Source: Roseburia intestinalis L1-82 (lineage in GTDB: Bacteria; Bacillota; Clostridia; Lachnospirales; Lachnospiraceae). Taken from it: a DNA stretch of 64,000 nt. Where the stretch lies: assembly GCF_900537995.1 (NCBI RefSeq), contig NZ_LR027880.1:883501-947500 (forward strand), written 5' to 3'. The notes under the pieces are model-generated. The model was given only the letters and a program-made list of their open reading frames with translations, was not told the DNA's origin and ran no database searches. Of this stretch, positions 43,494-52,402 are shown piece by piece; the first letter of the stretch is position 1; each line of letters starts with the position of its first letter. The translations under genes were made by a program, and so were the position numbers.

Positions 43494-43502
43494 TGATATA
43501 AT
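43494..43502 (+). promoter_or_regulatory. Extended -10 promoter of the Ig-like protein gene
   Basis: TGATATAAT (43494-43502) is a perfect extended -10. TTCTAATAA lies just upstream in a TA-rich stretch that could hold the response-regulator site. No good -35 is seen, which fits activator dependence. Confidence 0.5.
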
Positions 43503-43563
43503 CAAAGTACAAAGCAAAACAATTAGAAATGAGAAACTCTCATGAAAAAAGGAGGATTTGTTT

Positions 43564-44280
43564 ATGAAGAGAGCAGCAAAACAGGTTTTAATTGTACTTT
43601 TGGTTGTGATGGCGGTAATTGGTACGGGAAACATTTCAGCACAGGCAGATTATAACTGGAAACCGAAGAAGGTTTCCATAGCGCAGTCGGCAAAAAAGGT
43701 TTCTCAGGGAAAGGAGTTTGAAATCAGAGCGAAAGTAACTCCAATAGATGCTGAGGACGATTATATCCGCTGGGAAATTATTTCAGGAAAAAAATATGTA
43801 AAATTTGAGGATCGTGACCGCACAGGCGATGAAATGGATTTCATTGCAGTAAAACCAGGAAAAGCAAAAATCAGGTGTTATGTACAGGGAAAGAGTAAGA
43901 AGAAATATGGTGATACGATAACTGTAACTGTGACGAAGAAAAAGAGTGATTATTCATTGGCAAAGGTTGGAGAATCGGTCAAATATGTAGAAGCATGGGA
44001 TGATTTTGATTTAGAGGTCAAAAAAGGATCCTCAATAAAGAACAGTCAGTTAAAATGGGAGATCAGTGATACAAGTATTGTCTCGTTTGCAGAAAGAAAA
44101 ACAACCGGAACGGACGTTGAGTTTTATGCGGAAAAGACAGGAACAGTACGGGTAACCTGTACATGTACAAGTGGTAAGGCAAAGGGTAAAAAAGTAGTAT
44201 ATACCGTGAATGTTATTGCGGATGATGATGACTACGATGATGATGACTACGATGATGACTATTATGATGACTATGATTGA
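43564..44280 (+). CDS. Secreted Ig-like (BIG2-type) protein with Asp/Tyr tail
   Basis: A 238-residue exported protein. The signal peptide (VLIVLLVVMAVIGTGNISAQA) is followed by two similar Ig-like domains of about 80 residues each, marked by KKVSQGKEFEIRAKV with DYIRWEIISGKKYVKFEDRD and by AWDDFDLEVKKGS with LKWEISDTSIVSFAERKTTG. The last 20 residues consist only of Asp and Tyr, encoded by near-repeats of GATGATGACTAC. No LPXTG motif or lipobox is present. ATG 43564 has AAGGAGG upstream. The tail is probably a surface or cation-binding device. It follows a two-component pair that may regulate it. Function unknown. Confidence 0.8.
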   Translation: MKRAAKQVLIVLLVVMAVIGTGNISAQADYNWKPKKVSIAQSAKKVSQGKEFEIRAKVTPIDAEDDYIRWEIISGKKYVKFEDRDRTGDEMDFIAVKPGKAKIRCYVQGKSKKKYGDTITVTVTKKKSDYSLAKVGESVKYVEAWDDFDLEVKKGSSIKNSQLKWEISDTSIVSFAERKTTGTDVEFYAEKTGTVRVTCTCTSGKAKGKKVVYTVNVIADDDDYDDDDYDDDYYDDYD

Positions 44281-44305
44281 GCATGATTGAGAGCGAAAAC
44301 TCTTC

Positions 44306-44342
44306 GGGGGCATTTTTGACAGTTTATGCAAAAAATGCCCCC
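44306..44342. terminator. Hairpin after the Ig-like protein gene
   Basis: GGGGGCATTTTT pairs perfectly with AAAAATGCCCCC around 13 bases. The preceding segment from 44289 repeats the right half of the hsp20 terminator but its own left arm is missing. Confidence 0.7.
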
Positions 44343-44437
44343 ATTTGTGAAATACTCCCTCGTCATCTTTTGTTTGTGCTATGCTGAAATTACGAAAGTG
44401 AAAGATGTGCAGATCACAAATCAAGAGAGGATCAATC

Positions 44438-46834
44438 ATGAGTTTAAAATACGAATCTATCATAAAACAGATGTCACTCGAAGAAAAAGCCCTGATGATG
44501 TCCGGCAAAAACACCTGGGAGACAGTGGATTTTGAAAAATACGGAATCCCGTCCATGGCGATGTCTGACGGACCGCACGGATTGAGAAGACAGGCGGGAG
44601 CCGGAGACCACTTGGGATTAAATGCAAGTCTCCCTGCGACCTGTTTTCCGACCGCAGCCTCGGTTGCAAACAGCTGGGATGAAACATTAGGTGAGGAGAT
44701 CGGAACGGCATTAGCAGAGGAAGCCGTGACCATGGATGTCAATGTGATCTTAGGACCGGGATTAAACATCAAGAGAAGCCCGCTCTGTGGAAGAAATTTT
44801 GAATATTTTTCCGAAGATCCGTACCATGCAGGAAAAATGGCGGCAGCCTATGTAAGGGGAATCCAGAGCAAAGGAATCGCAGCCTGCCCGAAGCATTTTG
44901 CAGCAAACAGCCAGGAATTGCGCCGTATGGCAAATGATTCCGTTGTGGATGAGAGAACCTTCCGCGAGATCTATACGACCGGATTTGAGATCGCGGTAAA
45001 AGAAGGAAAAGCGAAGTCGATCATGTCTTCTTATAATGAAGTAAACGGTGTCTATGCCAATGAGAACCGCCACATGTTACAGGAAATCTTAGTCGATGAA
45101 TGGGGCTTTGACGGATATGTGGTATCCGACTGGGGTGGAAGCAACGACCACGCACTCGGCGTGAAAAACGGAAGTCATCTTGAGATGCCGGGCACCGGAA
45201 AATCCGGAATGCATGATATCGTAAATGCCGTGAAAAACGGAACATTAGAAGAGAGTGTGTTAGATCAGCGCTTAGATGAACTGCTCCGTGTCATTTTTGC
45301 GACGCATCAGGCGACCGTGGATGGAAAAGGAACTACTTTCAATAAGGAAGCGCATCATAAACTTGCACGCAAAGCGGCCGAGGAGAGCATCGTCCTTTTA
45401 AAAAATGAAGAGCAGATCCTTCCATTAAAACAGGGGACAAAAGTGGCTGTGATCGGAGACTTTGCAAAGACTCCGCGATATCAGGGAGCAGGATCTTCCT
45501 TAGTGAATCCGGAAATGCCGCCGGAGTCCATATTAGAGGAGATAAAAGACAGCGGACTTACGATGACAGCCTGTGAACAGGGTTATATCAGAAACAGAAA
45601 ACCAAATGCTAAACTGGTAAAGGCAGCTGTTGATGCAGCAAAAAATGCGGATGTGGTGCTGTTTTTCGGAGGTCTTGACGAGATCAGCGAATCGGAGGGA
45701 CTCGACCGTGCCCATATGCATATGCCTGTGGCACAGGATGAACTGATCAATGAGCTTACCACAGTAAACAAAAATGTGATCGTAGTCCTCTCAGCGGGAT
45801 CTTCCGTGGAAATGCCGTGGTATCCGTATGTCAAAGGAATTGTGCACGGTTACCTCGGCGGTCAGGCGGGTGCGTCAGCGATGCTTAACGTTCTGACCGG
45901 AAAAGTCTGCCCGTCCGGAAAACTGAATGAGACCTATCCGCTTCATTATGAAGATACGCCGGCGTATGAATATTATCCGAGCAAAGAGAGAAGCAGCGAA
46001 TACCGGGAAGGACTTTATGTAGGATACCGCTACTACACGACAGTAGGTAAAAAAGTGCGTTTCCCGTTTGGTTTCGGACTCAGTTATACCACATTTACCT
46101 ACCGTGATCTGGCGGTAGATCAGGATGGTGTGACATTTAAAATTAAAAATACCGGAGATGTGACCGGAACAGAGATCGCACAGCTTTATGTCGGAAAAGA
46201 ATCTGATTCCGTGTTCCGTCCGCTGCGCGAACTGAAAGGCTTCGCGCGTGTGACACTCGCTCCGGGAGAGGAAAAAGAAGTAAGGATTTTATTTGACGAT
46301 AAGACATTTCGTTTTTATGATACACGGACAGACAGCTGGGAAGTGGAAACGGGAACCTATCAGATCATGATCGGAAGCAATGCGGAAGAAATGCTGCTTG
46401 CGGGATCACTTGCGGTAAATGGAACTGTCACAGAGGGTGGTTACAGCAGAGAAAGCCTGCCGGAATATTTTAATGGTGAGATCAAAAACATTTCCGATGA
46501 TACATTCCGCAGACTGTATGGCAGAGAGATCCCGGATGGAAGCTGGAGCGGAGAAATCCGTATGAATGATGCAGTCTGCCAGCTCTATTATGGAAAGGGA
46601 ATTTTCGGTAAAATTTTCTACGGAGTGCTGCGCATTCTGTTAAAGATCAGCGAATGGCAGGGAAAACCGAATCTGAATGTATTGTTTAATTATAATATGC
46701 CGATCCGCGGCTATGCGAAAATGACGGGGGGTTTTGTCACTATGGAGATGGCAGAAGCCTTGACGGAGATGGCAAACGGACACCGCATCAGGGGAACGGC
46801 ACACCTGATCAAAGCGGCAGTGAAACGGGATTAG
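44438..46834 (+). CDS. GH3 beta-glucosidase-type hydrolase, cytosolic
   Basis: A 798-residue glycoside hydrolase without a signal peptide. The catalytic barrel holds the nucleophile Asp231 in GYVVSDWGG, with KHFAANSQE and CGRNFEYFSEDPY in the binding site. The alpha/beta sandwich starts near residue 310 (SIVLLKNEEQILPL; LGGQAGASAMLNVLTGKVCPSGKL), followed by a fibronectin-like domain (GTEIAQLYVG, ELKGFARVTLAPGE) and a C-terminal tail of about 130 residues. Substrates are probably cello-oligosaccharides or other beta-glucosides; xylosidase activity cannot be excluded. ATG 44438 has AGAGAGGA upstream. Confidence 0.92.
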   Translation: MSLKYESIIKQMSLEEKALMMSGKNTWETVDFEKYGIPSMAMSDGPHGLRRQAGAGDHLGLNASLPATCFPTAASVANSWDETLGEEIGTALAEEAVTMDVNVILGPGLNIKRSPLCGRNFEYFSEDPYHAGKMAAAYVRGIQSKGIAACPKHFAANSQELRRMANDSVVDERTFREIYTTGFEIAVKEGKAKSIMSSYNEVNGVYANENRHMLQEILVDEWGFDGYVVSDWGGSNDHALGVKNGSHLEMPGTGKSGMHDIVNAVKNGTLEESVLDQRLDELLRVIFATHQATVDGKGTTFNKEAHHKLARKAAEESIVLLKNEEQILPLKQGTKVAVIGDFAKTPRYQGAGSSLVNPEMPPESILEEIKDSGLTMTACEQGYIRNRKPNAKLVKAAVDAAKNADVVLFFGGLDEISESEGLDRAHMHMPVAQDELINELTTVNKNVIVVLSAGSSVEMPWYPYVKGIVHGYLGGQAGASAMLNVLTGKVCPSGKLNETYPLHYEDTPAYEYYPSKERSSEYREGLYVGYRYYTTVGKKVRFPFGFGLSYTTFTYRDLAVDQDGVTFKIKNTGDVTGTEIAQLYVGKESDSVFRPLRELKGFARVTLAPGEEKEVRILFDDKTFRFYDTRTDSWEVETGTYQIMIGSNAEEMLLAGSLAVNGTVTEGGYSRESLPEYFNGEIKNISDDTFRRLYGREIPDGSWSGEIRMNDAVCQLYYGKGIFGKIFYGVLRILLKISEWQGKPNLNVLFNYNMPIRGYAKMTGGFVTMEMAEALTEMANGHRIRGTAHLIKAAVKRD

Positions 46835-46845
46835 ATAAATAAGTG

Positions 46846-46902
46846 GCAAATATCAGGGACTTGTACTAAAATAAATCTGAGGTACAGGTCCCCATTTGCG
46901 TT
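46846..46902 (+). terminator. Terminator-like hairpin after the GH3 gene
   Basis: GGGACTTGTAC pairs with GTACAGGTCCC (one G-T pair), and the outer GCAAAT pairs with ATTTGC. A short T stretch follows. Confidence 0.6.
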
Positions 46903-46929
46903 TATAAAACGTTCGTGGGGGATGATATC

Positions 46930-46979
46930 ATGAGCGCAAGTGAGTCAACATGTTCACATGATTGCCGAACGGCGAATTG
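46930..46979. repeat. Second copy of the post-valS repeat blocks
   Basis: ATGAGCGCAAG (46930-46940), CACATGAT (46955-46962), TGCCGA (46963-46968) and ACGGCGAATTG (46969-46979) all recur at 23787-23851, in a different order. The first ATG is in frame with the response regulator downstream and has GGGGG seven to eight bases upstream, so the repeat may add 29 residues to it. Confidence 0.6.
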
Positions 46980-47016
46980 GAGCAGGTACACTGGAAAAGA
47001 AAATGGAGAAAAATAT

Positions 47017-47727
47017 ATGATAAAAATTGCAATCGTAGAAGATGAAGCGATGTATGCAAAGCAGCTTGAGGAATTTTTACATCAATATGAAAAAGAAAAT
47101 GGGGAGGCTTTTGATATCACGATCTATTCGGATGGGGATCAGATCGTCAATAAATATCAGTCACAGTATGACATCATTTTGATGGATGTGGAAATGAAAT
47201 TTATGGATGGCATGTCGGCAGCGGAGGAGATCCGAAAAGTGGACACGGAGGTCGTCATCATTTTCATCACAAACATGGCACAGTATGCGATCCGCGGCTA
47301 TGCGGTGGATGCGCTCGATTATGTTTTAAAACCGGTGTCGTATTTTGCATTTTCACAGAGACTGAGCCGTGCGATCGGGCGCATGAAAAAAAGAGAGACA
47401 AAGATGATCATGGTCAGCATGAAAGGCGGGACGGTGCGGATCAATATCGCAAATATTTATTATATCGAAAGCCAGGGGCATACGCTGATCCTGCACACAA
47501 TTCTTGGCGACTATGAGACAACAGGCACAATGAAAGAGATGGAAGAAAAATTAGCTGATATGAACTTCTGCCGTGGTAACAAGGGGTATCTCATCAATTT
47601 AGCGCATGTGGACGGGATCACGGACGGCTGTGCCATGGTAAAAGGTGAGCAGCTGGTATTAAGCCGTGCGCGCAAAAAAGAATTTATGGAAGAACTGACA
47701 AAATACTGGGGAGAGGTTATCAAATGA
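47017..47727 (+). CDS. LytTR-family response regulator
   Basis: A 236-residue regulator of the AgrA/LytR type. The receiver domain begins KIAIVEDEAMYAKQL, with phospho-acceptor Asp in IILMDVEMKFMDGMS. The C-terminal LytTR DNA-binding domain reads SMKGGTVRINIANIYYIESQ and continues to NFCRGNKGYLINLAHV. ATG 47017 has TGGAG upstream; an in-frame ATG at 46930 would add 29 residues encoded by a repeat. It overlaps the kinase start by four bases (ATGA), so the pair is coupled. No peptide-pheromone gene was found near, so the signal is unknown. Confidence 0.92.
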   Translation: MIKIAIVEDEAMYAKQLEEFLHQYEKENGEAFDITIYSDGDQIVNKYQSQYDIILMDVEMKFMDGMSAAEEIRKVDTEVVIIFITNMAQYAIRGYAVDALDYVLKPVSYFAFSQRLSRAIGRMKKRETKMIMVSMKGGTVRINIANIYYIESQGHTLILHTILGDYETTGTMKEMEEKLADMNFCRGNKGYLINLAHVDGITDGCAMVKGEQLVLSRARKKEFMEELTKYWGEVIK

Positions 47728-49037
47728 TGGAACATATTATGCCGGATATACCAAGAATCTACACAGCGGTCGCAGAGTGGATGGCATGCATGTTATTTAT
47801 CCTGCCGGTCAAAAAGAGATTTCAAAAATGGCAGACGGCAGGCATTATGGCGGCTGTGCTTCTGATACAGAGTGTGTTTTTAGTCATGACGGATGATATT
47901 AAGATTTATTTCTGGATTCCTTGTATGATCGTGGCTGTATTTTTAATGATCGTATTTATCTACAGCTGCTGCGAAATTACTTTTACCGATGCTGCCTATT
48001 TTGGGATGATCGCATTTGTTGTCGCGGAATTTATGGCATCGTTCGAATGGCAGGTTGTATGTTACTTTTTCGACGAGGCGATGACAAACTGGTGGCTTTG
48101 CAGAGGTCTTTTTGTTCTGATCTATGGTGCGATCGCACTGATCCTGTATAAAATTCTGCGGGTACATATGCCTAAAGATGGGAAAATGAATATCAGCCAC
48201 CGGGAATATATTTCCGCCGGACTGATCGCAGTTGCGGTGTTTGCTGTCAGCAACATGAGTTTTCTCACGGAAAATACACCGTTTTCCGGTCGCTATTCGT
48301 TTGAGATCGGAAATATCCGTACATTAGTAGATCTTGGCGGTATCGCGATCCTTTATGCACATCTGATCCAGTGCCGGGAACTGCGTGTGAGAAAAGAACT
48401 AGAATCCGTGCAGAATGTGCTGCAGAATCAGTATGTGCAGTACAAGCAGTCGAGAGAGAGCATCGAACTGATCAATTATAAATATCACGATTTAAAACAC
48501 CAGATCGCATTCCTGCGGAGTGAGGATGATCCGAAAAAACGCGAAGAATATTTAAACCGCATGGAGGATGAGATAAGACAGTATGAGGCACAGAATAAGA
48601 CCGGAAACAAAGTGCTCGATACGGTGCTCACTACCAAAAGCCTATACTGCGCGAAACATGGGATCACGTTTACCTGTGTTGCGGACGGCACACTGCTTAA
48701 TTTCATGGATGTGATGGATATCTGCAGTATTTTTGGAAATGCGCTCGATAACGCAATTGAGTGTGAGCTGAAAATACCAGATAAAGAGAAACGCCTTTTA
48801 CATGTGACGGTTTCAAAACAGAAAAATTTTCTGCTCCTCCGGTTTGAAAATTATTATGAAGGAAATCTGGAATATCAGGAGGGAAAACTGGTCACGACCA
48901 AAAAAGAGAAAGAATATCACGGGTACGGACTCAAAAGTATCCGCTATACGGTCAACAAATATGACGGTGCGGTCAGCATTGATACAAAAGAGAACTGGTT
49001 TGATTTAAAGATCCTGATCCCGATGCGGGAAAACTGA
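47724..49037 (+). CDS. GHKL sensor histidine kinase (AgrC-like)
   Basis: A 437-residue membrane kinase with six predicted helices in the first 210 residues (MACMLFILPVKK; FWIPCMIVAVFLMIVFIYSC; RGLFVLIYGAIALILYKIL). A coiled linker leads to the histidine motif INYKYHDLKHQIAFLR and a GHKL ATPase with FGNALDNAIE and HGYGLKSIRYTV. It is the partner of the LytTR regulator at 47017. The multi-helix sensor is like those that detect small peptides or lipids. No terminator until 49198, and an aldo/keto reductase relic follows. Confidence 0.92.
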   Translation: MMEHIMPDIPRIYTAVAEWMACMLFILPVKKRFQKWQTAGIMAAVLLIQSVFLVMTDDIKIYFWIPCMIVAVFLMIVFIYSCCEITFTDAAYFGMIAFVVAEFMASFEWQVVCYFFDEAMTNWWLCRGLFVLIYGAIALILYKILRVHMPKDGKMNISHREYISAGLIAVAVFAVSNMSFLTENTPFSGRYSFEIGNIRTLVDLGGIAILYAHLIQCRELRVRKELESVQNVLQNQYVQYKQSRESIELINYKYHDLKHQIAFLRSEDDPKKREEYLNRMEDEIRQYEAQNKTGNKVLDTVLTTKSLYCAKHGITFTCVADGTLLNFMDVMDICSIFGNALDNAIECELKIPDKEKRLLHVTVSKQKNFLLLRFENYYEGNLEYQEGKLVTTKKEKEYHGYGLKSIRYTVNKYDGAVSIDTKENWFDLKILIPMREN

Positions 49038-49060
49038 TCTGTGGCAGACCTCTTTGATGC

Positions 49061-49177
49061 AGTCGTTTAAACAATAGGGAAGTATGTGAACGGTCGATCT
49101 GCGAGGCATTAAAAGCCGGATACCGGTTGATTGACATGGTGGAAGCATATGGAAATGAAAGAGCGGGCAGGCAATGA
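49061..49177 (+). pseudogene. Remnant of an aldo/keto reductase gene
   Basis: In one frame this stretch reads REVCERSICEALKAGYRL and then IDMVEAYGNERAGRQ before TGA at 49175-49177. The pattern EALKAGYRLID-x3-AYGNE is the N-terminal signature of aldo/keto reductases, with the catalytic Asp (LID) and Tyr (AYGNE) in place. No start codon with ribosome site and no downstream remainder are present, so only about 38 codons of a once full gene of roughly 280 codons survive. It occupies part of the 414-base gap before the anchored GH3. Confidence 0.65.
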
Positions 49178-49197
49178 CCTGGTAAAAAGAATCTTTT

Positions 49198-49242
49198 ACG
49201 CCATGTTTTGTGTACAATGCATAAAAATATGGCGTTTATTTT
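49198..49242 (+). terminator. Terminator before the anchored GH3 gene
   Basis: ACGCCAT (49198-49204) pairs with ATGGCGT (49229-49235) followed by TTATTTTG; probably ends the two-component operon. Confidence 0.55.
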
Positions 49243-49359
49243 GTCTAAAACTTCCAACATGCAAAACAGTTTATGCAAAAAAAGTGCAGATTGTGAAGAT
49301 TTTTACCAAAGGACGTGTGGTATGGTAGGATACAGTTACAAGATCCGAAACGGATAAAG

Positions 49360-49451
49360 AAAACAAGGGAGGAAAATCCTCTGCTCGTCAGCAGATAAAT
49401 TTTACATTGTAAAATTGCATTTTCCTTCGGAAAACAAGGGAGGATTTAGAA
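49360..49451 (+). repeat. Leader repeat with duplicated Shine-Dalgarno segment
   Basis: AAAACAAGGGAGGA occurs at 49360-49373 and again at 49431-49444, the second acting as the ribosome-binding site for the ATG at 49452. The first continues AAATCCTCTGCTC. About 50 bases lie between, with hairpins CTGCT/AGCAG and TTTTAC/GTAAAA, ending GCATTTTCCTTCGG. The same design, with near-identical sequence, precedes the gene at 60251. Confidence 0.75.
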
Positions 49452-52355
49452 ATGTTAGCAATTAACATGGATGACGTGATCAACGTTCTCAATTCCTGTA
49501 AGCCATACATGATTGCTCTGGGTATTGCATTAGCACTCGCAATTATTGTAACTGTGGCATGCATGAAATTGAAGAAACCGGTAAAGAAACTGGTGAGAAA
49601 GGAAGCATGGATTGCATTCCTTATGGCAGCAGTTGTGATTATCAACCTGATCTGCTTTATTCCAATGTCAAGTATGATCTCACTTGCAATGGGAAATGGT
49701 ACGATCACAGAGGAAACCTCAAATGAGGCAACCGCACTTTGCGAGGATATTGCAGATGAAGGTATTGTTTTATTAAAAAATGAAGACAATATCCTGCCAC
49801 TTACAAATACACAGAATATCAACGTGTTTGGATGGGCATCCACCAATCCTTGTTATGGTGGTACCGGATCCGGAGCATTATCCGATGCATATGAGACAAC
49901 AACACTTCTCGGTGGTCTTGAGGATGCCGGATATAAGATCAATACAGAACTGACTGATTTTTACAAAGCATACCGTGAGGACAGACCGGAAGTTGGTATG
50001 TGGGCGCAGGACTGGACATTGCCGGAACCGACAGCAGATTCCTACAGCACTGAACTGATGAACAATGCAAAAGAGTTTTCTGACACAGCGATGGTAGTGA
50101 TTACCCGTGTTGGTGGTGAGGGAGCAGATCTTCCAACGGATGTGAGCAAGGTGACTTACACAGATAACTCTGAAAACTACAAAGATTTTGAAGCTGGTGA
50201 GCATTACTTACAGTTAAGCCAGACAGAAAAAGATATGTTAGACCTTGTTTGTGCCAACTTTGACAACGTTGTTGTCGTATACAACGGTGCAAACACCATG
50301 GAACTTGGATTTTTAAATGATTACAAACAGATCAAGGGTGCAATCTGGTGTCCTGGAACAGGTCAGTCCGGATTTGAGTCTCTTGGCGCAGTCGTAGCCG
50401 GTACGGTAAATCCATCCGGAAAAACCAGCGATACATTTGTATATGATCTGACAGCAACACCGACTTACAACAATTTTGGAAACTTCCTGTATGACAATAT
50501 GGATGAGTTTGCCGCTACATCCAAAAACTTCGGAACAGGCGAAGAAGAAGCAACAATTCCATCTTTTGTCAACTATGTAGAAGGCATTTATGTTGGCTAT
50601 CGTTTCTATGAGACAGCGGCAGTGGAAGGTCTGATCGACTATGATAAGACCGTTCAGTTTCCATTTGGATACGGACTTTCTTATACAGATTTTGAACAGA
50701 AGATGGGAGATGTTACCGTAGCAGACGGTAAAGTATCCTTTGACGTTACCGTAACAAACAATGGAACTGCCGCAGGAAAAGATGTGGTAGAGGTATATTA
50801 CAATCCGCCATATACAAACGGTGGAATTGAAAAAGCATCTGCAAATCTGATCGATTTTGCAAAAACAGATGTGTTACAGCCGGGTGAATCCCAGACAATC
50901 AATGTAAGTTTCTCAGAAGAAGATATGGCTTCCTATGATACATATGGGAATGGATGCTATGTATTAGAGGCTGGTGACTATGAGATTTCTATCAACTCTG
51001 ATTCACACAATACGATCGCATCACAGACCGTAAGTGTTGCAGATACCGTTGTATATGATGAGAATAATGCACGTTCTACCGATGATGTAGCTGCAACAAA
51101 TCAGTTTGCATATGCAGAAGGCGATGTAACATACCTTTCAAGAGCAGATGGATTTGCAAACTATGCAAAAGCAACAGCAGCTCCTTCAAACTTTACATTA
51201 GCAGAGGATGAGAAAGCTGAGTTCTTAAATAACAGCAATTATGATCCAAACAATTACAACAATGATTCGGACGAAATGCCGGCAACAGGCGCGAAAAATG
51301 GAATGACACTTGCTGATATGCGTGGTCTTTCCTATGATGATGAAAAATGGGATACACTTCTTGACCAGCTGACAGTTTCCGATATGGATACAATGATCGC
51401 TCTTGGCGGATATCAGACATCTGCAGCTGCAAGTGTTGGAAAAGTTATGACCGTTGACTGTGACGGACCTGCATCCATCAACAACAACTTTACAGGAACA
51501 GGCTCCATTGGATTCCCGTCCGCAGTTATGATCGCAAATACCTGGAACAAAGATCTTGCACTTTCTTTCGGTGAGAGCATTGGTAAGATGGCAGACGAGA
51601 TGGATGTTTCCGGATGGTATGCACCGGCAATGAACACACACAGAAATGCATTTGCAGGACGTAACTTTGAGTATTATTCAGAAGATGGTGTCCTTTCCGG
51701 AAAAATGGCCGCAAATGCAGTGATCGGTGCTGAAAAATATGGTGTTTACGCATATATCAAACATTTTGCTTTAAATGATCAGGAAACAAACCGTACCGGA
51801 ATGCTCTGTACATGGTCAAATGAGCAGGCAATTCGTGAAATTTACTTAAAACCTTTTGAAATCGCAGTAAAAGAAGGTGGAGCAAAGGCAGTCATGTCCT
51901 CCTTCAACTATATCGGTACACAGTGGGCAGGCGGAACCTACCCGTTACAGACAACCGTACTTCGTGATGAGTGGGGATTCCGTGGATTTGTATTAACCGA
52001 TTACTTTGGTGTTTACGGATACATGGATTCTGATATGGGTATCCGCGGTGGTACAGACTGTATGTTAGTTGCATACGATACGGAGACCAACCATGTGACA
52101 GATACCACAAGCGCAACAGGTGTAAAAGCAATGCGTCAGGCATCCAAAAATATCATGTATACCGTTGTAAACAGCCGTGCATATGATCCTGAAAACTTAA
52201 AGACAGGTCTGATGAACTGGCAGATCCTGGCAATCGTGATCGATATCATCCTTGGAGCACTGGTAATCTTCTTAGAGGTTCTTACGATCAGGAAATATAA
52301 AAAAGATGCAGCAGAAGAACCGGTGCAGACCGTAAATGAAACATCAGCAGAATAA
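49452..52355 (+). CDS. Membrane-anchored GH3 hydrolase with permuted domain order
   Basis: A 967-residue protein with two membrane helices at the N-terminus (ALGIALALAIIVTVACMKL; AFLMAAVVIINLICFIP) and one at the C-terminus (ILAIVIDIILGALVIFLEVL). Between them the GH3 domains come in swapped order: first the alpha/beta sandwich (EGIVLLKNEDNILPL, PGTGQSGFESLGAVVAG) and fibronectin part, then the barrel with CGRN-like AGRNFEYYSEDGVLSG, IKHFALNDQ and the nucleophile Asp in FVLTDYFG. Reversed GH3s are known from Ruminococcus and Butyrivibrio. It would act on beta-glucosides at the cell surface. GGGAGGA sits seven bases before the ATG, within a duplicated leader. Confidence 0.9.
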   Translation: MLAINMDDVINVLNSCKPYMIALGIALALAIIVTVACMKLKKPVKKLVRKEAWIAFLMAAVVIINLICFIPMSSMISLAMGNGTITEETSNEATALCEDIADEGIVLLKNEDNILPLTNTQNINVFGWASTNPCYGGTGSGALSDAYETTTLLGGLEDAGYKINTELTDFYKAYREDRPEVGMWAQDWTLPEPTADSYSTELMNNAKEFSDTAMVVITRVGGEGADLPTDVSKVTYTDNSENYKDFEAGEHYLQLSQTEKDMLDLVCANFDNVVVVYNGANTMELGFLNDYKQIKGAIWCPGTGQSGFESLGAVVAGTVNPSGKTSDTFVYDLTATPTYNNFGNFLYDNMDEFAATSKNFGTGEEEATIPSFVNYVEGIYVGYRFYETAAVEGLIDYDKTVQFPFGYGLSYTDFEQKMGDVTVADGKVSFDVTVTNNGTAAGKDVVEVYYNPPYTNGGIEKASANLIDFAKTDVLQPGESQTINVSFSEEDMASYDTYGNGCYVLEAGDYEISINSDSHNTIASQTVSVADTVVYDENNARSTDDVAATNQFAYAEGDVTYLSRADGFANYAKATAAPSNFTLAEDEKAEFLNNSNYDPNNYNNDSDEMPATGAKNGMTLADMRGLSYDDEKWDTLLDQLTVSDMDTMIALGGYQTSAAASVGKVMTVDCDGPASINNNFTGTGSIGFPSAVMIANTWNKDLALSFGESIGKMADEMDVSGWYAPAMNTHRNAFAGRNFEYYSEDGVLSGKMAANAVIGAEKYGVYAYIKHFALNDQETNRTGMLCTWSNEQAIREIYLKPFEIAVKEGGAKAVMSSFNYIGTQWAGGTYPLQTTVLRDEWGFRGFVLTDYFGVYGYMDSDMGIRGGTDCMLVAYDTETNHVTDTTSATGVKAMRQASKNIMYTVVNSRAYDPENLKTGLMNWQILAIVIDIILGALVIFLEVLTIRKYKKDAAEEPVQTVNETSAE

Positions 52356-52402
52356 AAACAGAACTTTGCAGAGATTACAATACATAGAGGTGAAAGCGTA
52401 CA

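Noticed and set aside
44050..44772. A 240-codon minus-strand frame across the Ig-like and GH3 genes
   Set aside because: It spans two real genes and a terminator, and its Ile/Val runs come from the antisense of the Asp codons.
49452..52355. Fusion of two broken GH3 genes
   Set aside because: The reading frame is continuous, and reversed-order GH3 enzymes are a known architecture.
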